This document shows, in pieces, positions 22,358-31,108 of a stretch of 64,000 nucleotides of DNA. The notes under the pieces were generated by a model. It did not search any database. It saw only the letters and a program-made list of their open reading frames with translations, and had not been told where the DNA came from. Origin of the DNA: Cucumis sativus (Eukaryota; Streptophyta; Magnoliopsida; Cucurbitales; Cucurbitaceae); assembly GCF_000004075.3 (NCBI RefSeq), contig NC_026659.2, forward strand, positions 11,601,473 through 11,665,472. Reading direction: 5' to 3'. The position numbers and the translations under genes were made by a program. How positions within the stretch are numbered: position 1 is the first letter of the stretch; each line of letters opens with the position of its first letter.

Positions 22358-22568
22358 ATACTTTTTGTTATAATAAGCCTGCATGGGCCAATAATTTATA
22401 TTATAGCATCAAAGTGCTAGTAAAAATGTCTACTAGAACAAGACTATCTCATCATAGTCAACCCCGACTCTGTCACCACCGTCATCCTTATGCAAAATGA
22501 AATCTCGCAAAAGAGAAGAATTGATTTGAACAAGTCAATGTCACGTCCTGCCTGTAGATTATTACAAT

Positions 22569-22642
22569 GGCCTATTAGCTCAGTTGGTTAGAGCGTTGTG
22601 CTAATAACGCGAAGGTCGCAGGTTCGAAACCTGCATCGGCCA
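22569..22642 (+). tRNA. tRNA-Ile(AAU), copy 6, variant
   Basis: Full length with anticodon AAU and intact boxes. The acceptor strand reads ATCGGCC, one mismatch. The anticodon stem has a C to T change that still pairs as a wobble. A T5 run follows. Confidence 0.87.
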
Positions 22643-22853
22643 ATACTTTTTGTTATAATAAGCCTGCATGGGCCAATAATTTATATAATAGCATCAAAGA
22701 GCTAGTAAAAATGTCTACTAGAACAAGACTATCTCATCATAGTCAACCCCGACTCTGTCACCACCGTCATCCTTATGCAAAATGAAATCTCGTAAAAGAG
22801 AAGAATTGATTTGAACAAGTCAATGTCACGCCCTGCCTGTAGATTATTCCATT

Positions 22854-22927
22854 GGCCTATTAGCTCAGTTGGTTAGATCGTTGTGCTAATAACGCGAATG
22901 TCGCAGGTTCGAAACCTGCATGGGCCA
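22854..22927 (+). tRNA. tRNA-Ile(AAU), copy 7, variant
   Basis: Full length with anticodon AAU. The D stem 3' strand reads GATC in place of GAGC and the variable loop carries a T, so the fold is weakened. A T5 run follows. Confidence 0.8.
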
Positions 22928-23217
22928 ATACTTTTTGTTATAATAAATTTATATTCTAAAAATGTTAAAAATAATTGACTCTTAGTAAAAATGTTAAATA
23001 TAATTGACTCTTAGTAAAAATGTCTACTAGTTGAAATGATAAACGAACAAGCATCAAAGAGGCCCCAGATAATAACAAATTGGAAGGGTCGTCACCCCCT
23101 ACCTTACGATTACTCCTTGGGACAAGTAGAGGTCATAGTCAACCCGACTCTCACCACAAAAGAGAAGAATTGATTTGGACAAGTCAATGCCATGTCCTGC
23201 CTCTCAATTATTCCATT

Positions 23218-23291
23218 GGCCTATTAGCTCAGTTGGTTAGAGCGTCGTGCTAATAACGCGAAGGTCGTAGGTTCGAAACCTGCATGGGCCA
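23218..23291 (+). tRNA. tRNA-Ile(AAU), copy 8
   Basis: Differs from copy 2 by one base in the T stem (GTAGG), which remains paired through a wobble. Anticodon AAU and the promoter boxes are intact, and a T5 run follows. Probably functional. Confidence 0.93.
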
Positions 23292-23352
23292 ACACTTTTT
23301 GTTATAATAAATTACAAGTCAATGTCACGCCCTGCCTCTAGATTATTCCATT

Positions 23353-23405
23353 GGCCTATTAGCTCGTCGCGCTGAGCTAATAACGCGAAGGTCCTGCATG
23401 GGCCA
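23353..23405 (+). pseudogene. tRNA-Ile relic, internally deleted
   Basis: Both ends of the tRNA are present (ggcctattagctc ... cctgcatgggcca), but most of the D arm and the T arm are gone, leaving 53 bases. Confidence 0.85.
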
Positions 23406-23985
23406 AAACCTTTTTATTATAATAAATTTACATTCTAAAAATGTTTAAAATAATTCTCTTAAAAATGTTTTAAATAATTGACTCTTAGTAAGAACGTCTA
23501 CCATCAGAAATGATGAACGAAAAAGCATCAAAGAGCCCCCAGATAAAAACAAATTATATTATAGTATTGCAATATGCATAAAGATTATTCCATGGGACAA
23601 GTACACGTGTGACCGCCTAGACAATCGTACTCATCAAATGGGACGACAGTCGTATCTCATCAAATGGGACGACAGTCCTATCTCATCAAATGGGACAAGC
23701 CCCCTAATAATAACAAATTATATTATAGTATTGCAATATGCCCCCAGATAATAACAATAAGATTATTCCATAGCACAAGTAGACGTGTGACCGCCTAGAC
23801 ATTCGTATCTCATCAAATGGGACGACAGTCCTATCTCATCAAATGGGACAATGTGTTCGTATCTCATCATAGTCAACCCTGACTCTCACCACCAAACGTC
23901 ATCCTTATGTAAAATGAAATCACGCAAAAGAGAAGAATTAATTTGGACAAGTCAATATCACGCCCTGCCTGATGATTTCTCCATT

Positions 23986-24035
23986 AGCCTATTAGCTCAG
24001 TTGGTTAGAGTATCGTGCTAATAACGCGAAGGTCA
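23986..24035 (+). pseudogene. tRNA-Ile relic, 3' truncated
   Basis: The first 49 or so bases, including the A box and anticodon loop, are kept (agcctattagctcag onward). The copy runs into spacer sequence right after the variable loop. Confidence 0.85.
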
Positions 24036-24265
24036 CACCGCCTAGACAGTCAACGTTTGGTTTGGACAAGTCAATGTCACGCTCTGCCTTAAGATTACTC
24101 CATGGGACAAGTAGAGGTGTGACCGCCTACACAGTCAACGTATCTTATCATAGTCAACCCTGACTCTCACCACCAGCGTCATCCTTATGTAAAATGAAAT
24201 CTTGCAAAAGAGAAGAATTGATTTGGACAAGTCAATGTCACGCCCTGCCTTAAGATTACTCCATT

Positions 24266-24339
24266 GGCCTATTAGCACAGTTCGTTATAACATCGTGCTA
24301 ATAACACGAAGGTCGCAGGTTCGAAACCTGCATGGGCCA
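24266..24339 (+). pseudogene. tRNA-Ile(AAU) copy with damaged D arm
   Basis: It is full length with anticodon AAU and an intact B box. The D arm reads agcacagttcgttataaca, which disrupts the A box and D stem. No T run follows. Probably inactive. Confidence 0.75.
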
Positions 24340-24603
24340 AAACTTATAAGTTTATATACTAAAAATGTTTAAAATAATTGACTCTAAGTAAAAACGTCTA
24401 CTAGCTGAAATGATAAACGAACAAGTATATCAGATAACTCACAGTTCGTTATAGCATCGTGCTAATAACACGAAGGTCGCAGGTTCGAAACCTGCATGGG
24501 CCAAAACTTATAAGTTTATATACTAAAAATGTTTAAAATAATTGACTCTAAGTAAAAACGTCTACTAGCTGAAATGATAAACGAACAAGTATATCAGATA
24601 ACT
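24276..24603 (+). repeat. 164-bp tandem duplication within the tRNA array
   Basis: Bases 24276-24439 and 24440-24603 are nearly identical, starting cacagttcgttata. The second copy therefore carries a 5'-truncated tRNA (24440-24503) with the same 3' half and the same flanking spacer. Confidence 0.9.
24440..24503 (+). pseudogene. tRNA-Ile relic, 5' truncated
   Basis: This copy lacks the 5' acceptor strand because the 164-bp duplication began inside the previous tRNA. Anticodon loop and B box are intact. Confidence 0.85.
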
Positions 24604-25042
24604 CTAGATAATAACAAATAATATAATAATATTGCAATATGCATAATAGGATATGACCTCTAACAAAGTGTTTTCCAGCTCAATATGAAACAAGAGATCT
24701 GATTCGTAATATGCATAACAACTTGGTGATTATCTCAAAAGAGAAGAATTGGTTTAGACAAGTCAGTGTCTTGGTTTGGACACGTCAATGTCACGCATAA
24801 CAACTTTGTGATTATCTCAAAAGAGAAGAATTAGTTTGGACAAGTCAATGTCACGCTTTGCCTTAAGATTACTCCATGGGACAAGTAAAGGTGTGTGACC
24901 GCCTAGACAGTCAACGTATCTCATTATAGTCAACCCCGACTCTCACCACCAGACATCATCCTTATGTAAAATGAAATTTCGCAAAAGAGAAGAATTGATT
25001 TGGACAAGTCAATTTCACACCCTGCTTGATGATTTCCCCATT

Positions 25043-25096
25043 GGCCTATTAGCATCAAGCATATATGTAGTCATATATGCTAGTAACGTAAAGGTA
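25043..25096 (+). pseudogene. tRNA-Ile relic
   Basis: Only ggcctattagc and a rearranged anticodon arm remain; the T arm is missing. Confidence 0.7.
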
Positions 25097-25169
25097 AATG
25101 AAATTTCGCAAAAGAGAAGAATTGATTTGGACAAGTCAATTTCACGCCCTGCTTGATGATTTCCCCATT

Positions 25170-25221
25170 GGCCTATTAGCTCAATTGGTTAGAGAGTCAT
25201 ATATGCTAGTAACGTAAAGGT
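25170..25221 (+). pseudogene. tRNA-Ile relic, 3' truncated
   Basis: A complete D arm (tagctcaattggttagaga) is followed by the altered anticodon arm, then spacer. No T arm. Confidence 0.75.
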
Positions 25222-25295
25222 AAATGAAATTTCGCAAAAGAGAAGAATTGATTTGGACAAGTCAATTTCACGCCCTGCTTGATGATTTCCCCATT

Positions 25296-25372
25296 GGCCT
25301 ATTAGCTCAATTGGTTAGAGAGTCATATATGCTAGTAACGTAAAGGTCACAGGTCGAAACCTGCATGGGCCA
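25296..25372 (+). pseudogene. tRNA-Ile relic with altered anticodon loop
   Basis: Near full length. The anticodon stem has an insertion and the loop reads CTAGTAA, so the formal anticodon would be AGU. The T arm lost a base (aggtcgaaacc). Clearly degraded, and not called as a threonine tRNA. Confidence 0.75.
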
Positions 25373-25837
25373 AAATTTTTTGTTATAATAAATTTATATT
25401 CTAAAAATGTTTAAAATAATTGACTCTTAGTAAAAACATCTACTAGCTAAAATGATGAACGAACAAAGTATCAGAGAGCCCCAAATAATAATATAATAAT
25501 ATTACAATATGCATAATAGAAATGACCTCGAACAAAGTGTTTTCTAGCTCAATATGAAACAAGAGATTTCATTTGTAATATGCATAACAACTTGATTATC
25601 TCAAAAGAGAAGAATTGGTTTGGACATTGGTTTGGACAAGTCAATATCACGCCCTGCTTTAAGATTACTCCATGGGACAAGTAGAGGTGTGACCGCCTAG
25701 ACAGTCAACGTATCTCATCATAGTAAAACTTCAACTCTCACCACTAGACGTCATCATTATGTAAAATGATACCTCGCAAAAGAGAAGAATTGATTTGGAC
25801 AAGTCAATGTCATGCCAAACCTGAAGACTACTCCATG

Positions 25838-25902
25838 GGCCTATTAGCTAAGTTGGTTAGAACGTCGTGCTAATAACGAAAAGGTCACAGGTTTATGGTC
25901 CA
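25838..25902 (+). pseudogene. tRNA-Ile relic, T arm deleted
   Basis: The acceptor start, D arm (tagctaagttggttaga) and AAU anticodon loop are present. Most of the T arm is missing before a final tggtcca. Confidence 0.8.
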
Positions 25903-25969
25903 AAACTTTTGTTATAATAAATTTATGTTCTAAAAATGTTTAAAATAATTGACTCTTAGTAAAAATATC

Positions 25970-26300
25970 TACTAGCTGAAATGATGAATGAACAAGCATA
26001 AAAAAGCCCTAGATAATAACAAATAATATAATAATATTGCAATATGCATAATAGATGCATAATAGATATGACCTCGAACAAACTAGCTAAAATGATGAAC
26101 GAACAAGCATCAGAAAGCCCCAGATAATAACAAATAATATAATAATATTGCAATATGCATAATAGATGCATAATAGATGCATAATAGATATGACCTCGAA
26201 CAAACTAGCTAAAATGATGAACGAACAAGCATCAGAAAGCCCCAGATAATAACAAATAATATAATAATATTGCAATATGCATAATAGATATGACCTCCAA
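25970..26300 (+). repeat. 110-130-bp tandem repeat at array end
   Basis: Three copies of a unit begin (a)ctagct(a/g)aaatgatgaa near 25972, 26085 and 26205. Each contains ataataacaaataatataataatattgcaat and one to three gcataatagat repeats. It is a derivative of the array spacer and has no tRNA. The short ORFs here are repeat artefacts. Confidence 0.85.
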
Positions 26301-26519
26301 CAAAGTGTTTTCTAGCTCAATATGAAACAAGAGATTTGATTTGTAATATGCATAACAACTTGATTATCTCAAAAGAGAAGAATTGGTTTGGACAAGTCAA
26401 TGTCACGCCTTGCCTTAAGATTACTCCATGGGACAAGTAGAGGTGTGATCGCCTAGACAGTCAACGTATCTCATCATAGCCAATGTCGACTCTCACCACT
26501 AGACGTCATCCTTATGTAA

Positions 26520-26955
26520 AATGAAATCAGATGAATTGATTTGACCTTACTGCCTAATTGAATTCAGGATAGGGAGATGACATTAGCTGACTTTTGCCAT
26601 CAGATGTAATTCTTTTATAAAATGAAGTCAGATAAATTGATTTGACCTTGTTGCCTAAACTGAATTCAGGATAAGGAGATGACAGTAATACGTGGCATTG
26701 TAGCATTAGCTGACTTCTACCACCAGATAGAAGTCATTATTTATGCATGGAAAATGTCACCGAAAAGGCTTATAAATAAGTAAAATTTGGTCACTGTGAA
26801 GCTACTTTTAGCTTATGTTCATTTAAGAAAGAATTGAGAGAATTTCCAAGATTTGGAGATATTTAAAAAAATAATAATCTGGCAAGCATTGCAAGGAAGT
26901 GCAAGTAGGTTCACAACTAAGAAGTAAGCAAAGAAGATAACCTATTTACTATTAT
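26520..26955. other. Array edge and flank
   Basis: A roughly 110-base unit (aaaatgaagtcagat...ggagatgaca) occurs twice at 26518-26690. A TATAAATA near 26772 could be the promoter of the LTR that follows. No gene is seen. Confidence 0.4.
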
Positions 26956-28293
26956 GTTTTCCAACTGCATGTGATTTATAAATACATAAGTTCTTAATGT
27001 AAATTGAAATGATCATTAAATGAGATAATCCTTGTACTCTATGCGATGAGATGCTTCACTTCAACTATGTGTTCTTGTATGGAAAGTCTTATCCTTGTTG
27101 TATGACTTGAGATAAGATACTCTATTTTTGTTGTGTGATCTAGAATAGAATGTCTCATACTTGTTGTATGATCTGGTATGGGATACCCTATGCTTTTTGT
27201 GTGATATGACATTAGAAAGCGCATTATGCATGATGAAATTGATGGGAGCTTGTAAACACATTAAAACTACTATGGATAACTTCAACTTGTAAAAAGAGTG
27301 TGGTAAATGCTTGAGATGAGAAAAATGTATAAAGAGGTAACTAATATGTAGAATGATTTTACAATATGTTGATGAGATTATAAGATGATTGATAATGAAT
27401 GTGTTTCTATGCGATATGACCCTTAAACTTGATATACAAAAAGAATGATCTTCATGTGATTTGTAAAAATGTTGATATTGAGATTTGAATTGTATTACTT
27501 TTCTGACATATTAAAAAGACATGCCCTAAACTTAATAATCTATCATTGAAACACAAAATATTTGTATCGATGACTTGATGAAATAAAGTGTCAATGTAAA
27601 ATTTGATTTATAAAAGTGTTGATAAAGAACTCTACTCGCCAGACGTTTTTCGTCTAACCCTTTCAAGTGTTTTCTTTTATCCCACCAGGTAGCAAAAAAC
27701 ATCTAGCGTTGAACTTGCACCCTTGATTGCCTGTTATGCCCTTTTTGAATGCATCACTTAGTAGTGGCCACTGTCGACTCGCATGGTATGTAGAAACTAG
27801 GCAAGAAGAGTCAAACTGTTATCTTAGAATGTTGTACTTTTTGAAGTTGAAAGGGTACCCCCAATAGGAAGTTAACAGTTTTAATTTTTCCCTAACGAGA
27901 CCAGTATCGATTCTGTTACTGGGTATGTTTATACTTACCCTTTTATGTTTAACTTTTCAGGCAAAGGTAACACGAGGAGTAAACCGACGAGGGACAAGAA
28001 GGAGACGTGATTGCCATAGGGGAAATGTCCTTCAAATTTCTTCCGCTAAATGTTTTGATTTTTTAGTATTTGAGACTAAACTAAGTTTTATGACTTTGAT
28101 GACTGTTATTTCTTGATTATTTTTATAAACGATAGTTTTAAATCATTACATTTGTTTGAAATAGGACCTGAATAAAAACTCCTTGATGTTGTTTTGTTTT
28201 TTTCATATAAAATTTAATAACTCTTATGCTTTAAGGATGAGACTCATATAAAAGTAATGACTTCAATATAGATCGAAAAGTTGGGTTGTTACA
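26956..28293 (+). mobile_element. Gypsy LTR (family 1, copy 2)
   Basis: It shares several blocks in order with copy 1 and, inverted, with copies 3 and 4. The right end is ...GGGTTGTTACA, followed directly by gag-like remains, so this is a 5' LTR in + orientation. A roughly 45-base minisatellite (tgttgtatgatct... unit, 27030-27200) lies inside. The left end may reach the TATA box near 26772. Short ORFs over the minisatellite are not genes. Confidence 0.6.
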
Positions 28294-29105
28294 CAAGGGG
28301 TTTAGTATTGAGAGGTTGAAGACGTCCGGAGCAACGACCTTTGAAGGGACCATTGATTCAGCTAACAAGGAGAAGTGATTGAGTTCGGTTGGAAAATGTT
28401 TTGGGGTGATGGAGTGCTCCAAATAGAGAAAAGTAAAATTAGCAACATTCCTATTGCAAGGTAGTGACGAGGAATGGTGGATTGTCTATGCGGCGAGAGT
28501 GAGAGTAATGAACCATGTTATATAGGAGGAGTTCAGGAAGGTGTTTAAGGACAAGTTCTATCGTCATTCCTTTTGTGACATGAAGAGGAAAGAATTTATG
28601 AGTTTGGTCCACGGTAGCATGTCTGTCACAAAATATGAGAAAATATTTATCAAACTGGCTAAATACATTGTAGCCTTTGTAATTGATGAAGTTAATAACT
28701 GAAAGCTGTTTAAGGAAGGCTTGTAGACTAAGATCAGGGCACCAGCAACGACAAACATGTACTAGTCAAAATATTTTCCAAATTGGTAGAAGGTGCCATT
28801 AGAATCTAGAGATGCTTGGCGGATGAAAAAAACAAAGTTTTGGATGAAGACCCTTGAGGTCAAGGTTACGTTTTAGTGGCAAACGAGGTGGCGAACGATG
28901 CAGTGTGACTTAGTGTCACGCGCCAAGTGTTTAACAGCAAGGAAACTTCAAGACTCACTCTCATAAACCATGCGGACCTAGAATGAATTATGGAGGAGGT
29001 TTTCTGAGGCAAAGTATAGGTCAAGGAAGAGAAAATGCTTCACTATGGACAGAAAACGTTCCTCAGAAAAGACAAGCACTCAATGTTGTTAAAGAGTCAT
29101 CTTTG
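28294..29105 (+). mobile_element. Fossil Ty3/gypsy gag
   Basis: Translated pieces match the retrotransposon gag capsid region: EEWW near 28470, EEFRKVFKDKFY near 28525 and an MKRKEF motif near 28580. It follows copy 2 of the family-1 LTR. It is broken, with several interruptions. No protease or reverse transcriptase follows, so the element is truncated. Old. Confidence 0.7.
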
Positions 29106-30078
29106 CTATGACTTTCAATTACTTATTCAACATCCTGAATCTAAAATGTAATACTCACGTGGAAGGGTCATAATGAGTAACACAAATTTTTTCCCTACAA
29201 CAGCAGCTTAGATTCTCATAAGAACTAAACTTTAGTTTTGCTCAAGAACATAGACTAAAAATGTAATATCATAGCAAAGGTATCTCAAGCATTCAAGAAA
29301 GGCTTAATTTTCTCCCAAAACCATTTCCAAACCATGCCTATAACCAACCTTTTCAAGGTACAACTTTTTAGCTAATGTCTAATAAATAATATGCCAATAT
29401 GATATTCCAATTTATTTGACCACAGTCCAATTTAGAATTGAGCAAAAGACTATAGGAAAGTAGACAAGTAGTAAAAAAAGAGCACCACTCATCAAAATAA
29501 TGGTCGGTTTGGAATGACTTTCCAAGTGAAAAAATCATTAGTAAGCACTTGGAAAGTCATTCCAAATAGGTTCGAAATGCTTACCTTTATAATCCAACTA
29601 AAAAACACAATAACAAATAAAGAGTTGAAAATCAACGATCAAACAAGAAAATTAGCCTAATTTAAACTCAATGAAAGATGTTGTGTATGGTTTCTGCCAA
29701 GTCAGCCATAGGCAGACAACAATGAAATTTAAGCTTTCATGGAGCTTTTAACAGCAAAATGACTAAAAAGTAGGCAATTCTATGTTGCGAAAACATTAAA
29801 AGAATGAATATTCTACACTCAGGATCCAATAAAGTGCTCACCCATCAATATTAGTGAGGTTGCTCCCAATTAAGATACTAAGTAATATATTTAATGAAAT
29901 ACAAATAAAATGAAGGAAACTAACTCTATACTTAAATCTCTTTTCTAAAAATCCGTACTCCAATCATAACTTTCAAACTAAGAAAAAATTTGAACCATTT
30001 ATATATATAAATTTGAAGTGATTATAGATATACACACGTGCCCAACAATTTGGTACTGTGATGGATGTTTAGTCATAG
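29106..30078. other. No recognisable feature
   Basis: AT-rich sequence without a supported ORF. A short inverted repeat is seen around 29505-29575 (ggaatgactttccaagtg and cacttggaaagtcattcc), a possible hairpin of about 18 bp with a 16-base loop region. Confidence 0.35.
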
Positions 30079-30265
30079 TGTAATGACCCGAACTTTTAAT
30101 GTAAGCTAAGGTTATTTCTCAAAAGATAATTGTCAAAAGACACTTTAATTTCTTGTGAAGGAAAAACTAAAATTTTTATAAAATTAATATTAATAAATGT
30201 TCCAGGACATAAAATCGACAAATCAATAAAAATAATTTGAAAACATGACCCACAGGTGCGGACAA
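30079..30265 (-). mobile_element. LTR terminal fragment, family-1-like
   Basis: It begins TGTAATGACCCGAACTTTT, very like the inverted family-1 LTR end at 62144 (TGTAACGACTCAACCTTTT). An AGGTGCGGA block follows. The same block occurs at 40085 in copy 3. It may be the other half of copy 3, split by the 30270-40039 insertion, or a separate fragment. Confidence 0.4.
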
Positions 30266-31100
30266 TTTTTTTTAAGAAATAAAGATAAACAAATGAGACA
30301 AAACTTTCACTCCAACAAACGTGTCTTTCAATAGCATCTAACCATAGCATGTTTTGTATTACGCTATAAAAAAATAAAAAGAGAAAAGAAAAAGGAGGGA
30401 AAATGAAAATACTAAAAGAGCAAAAAAAGCTTTTTTTTTTTTTTTTGTGGTTTACGCTTCTACGCACCCCTCCCCTTTCTCTCAATCTCCACGAAAAAAA
30501 AATCCCAAAACCCCCATTTCCTCTCCATCTACTTCGATCGGCCACACAAGAGACCTTTGTTTTCTTATCAGTCGACTGCGACCCAGGAACTTGACGACCG
30601 ATCATAACTTTTTTGGTTAGGCACACAAAAGTTCTTTAGTGATCCACATGAACGCTAATTCATACCAACGTGAACACTGACTGTTGATGACCCACGGCGA
30701 ATGACGATCAATGACCCATGGTAAATGACGGTAGGTGTTCCATGGCTGTCAGATGTACTACCAATTGTGGTGTCAGTTACTTCTGGGCTTCCTTCATTCA
30801 AATTTGTACTTCACGTCTCATTAATATATCATCTTCATTTACTTAGGGCTTTCTTCAATTCCTTAATGGCCATTGTGAAAGACAACCTTAACTGGAATGG
30901 GTTGCTCAAATTGAATCTCGGTCACTCCAACATAACTTGCCCTGATCGTAATCTCAGGTATTCTCTTTCTCTCCATCTTTTTTAATTTGTCAATTAATTA
31001 AGAACTAATGTCTATTACTTTGATGTGTCATGTTTATGTTATTATTAGCTTATTTAAGCTATTGTGGTACTTTTGCATTCTATAACTATTGTGGATGTAA
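30266..31100 (+). other. Unassigned region, leader-like
   Basis: A C-rich, 5'-UTR-like stretch (30440-30600) is followed by an ORF fragment at 30725-30959 that ends at a donor-like CTCAG-GTATTC. I do not recognise the encoded residues, and no continuation exon was found. It could be a first exon of a captured or broken host gene related to the fimbrin piece downstream, but similarity to fimbrin is not visible here. Confidence 0.25.
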
Positions 31101-31108
31101 TTTCAATA
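31101..31108 (+). repeat. hAT target site duplication, left
   Basis: tttcaata abuts the left terminus and recurs exactly at 34725-34732. Eight bases is the hAT norm. Confidence 0.93.

Larger units (their letters stand above)
24969..25345 (+). repeat. About 126-bp tandem repeat with tRNA relics
   Basis: Three copies of aatgaaatttcgcaaaagag start near 24970, 25098 and 25224. Each is followed by the spacer and a damaged tRNA start (ggcctattagc at 25043, 25170 and 25296) whose anticodon arm reads atgctagtaacgtaaagg. Confidence 0.9.
21323..26530 (+). repeat. Tandem tRNA-Ile(AAU) gene array
   Basis: About 16 copies and relics of one 74-nt tRNA-Ile(AAU) gene lie all on the + strand. They are separated by a conserved spacer of roughly 140-290 bases, with the recurring blocks gtcaaccccgactctgtcac, caaaatgaaatctcgcaaaa and aagtcaatgtcacgccctgc. 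Unit spacing near the left is 316, 257, 139, 285, 285 and 364. The spacer is conserved along with the tRNA, so whole units were amplified. Well-formed copies are at the left (21323-23291) and truncated ones at the right. From 24600 the array is mostly spacer derivatives. Confidence 0.95.

Noticed and set aside
25296-25372. A threonine tRNA with anticodon AGU
   Set aside because: The anticodon stem has an insertion and the T arm has lost a base; it is a decayed isoleucine copy.
25956-26275. Minus-strand ORFs of 62-71 codons with internal repeats
   Set aside because: They are translations of the tandem spacer repeat at the end of the tRNA array.
21323-26530. A CRISPR-like array
   Set aside because: The repeated unit is a tRNA cloverleaf with long conserved spacers in a plant genome; no short direct repeats with unique spacers.
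30725-30985. First exon of the fimbrin gene
   Set aside because: The translated residues do not resemble the fimbrin N-terminus, so no link is claimed.
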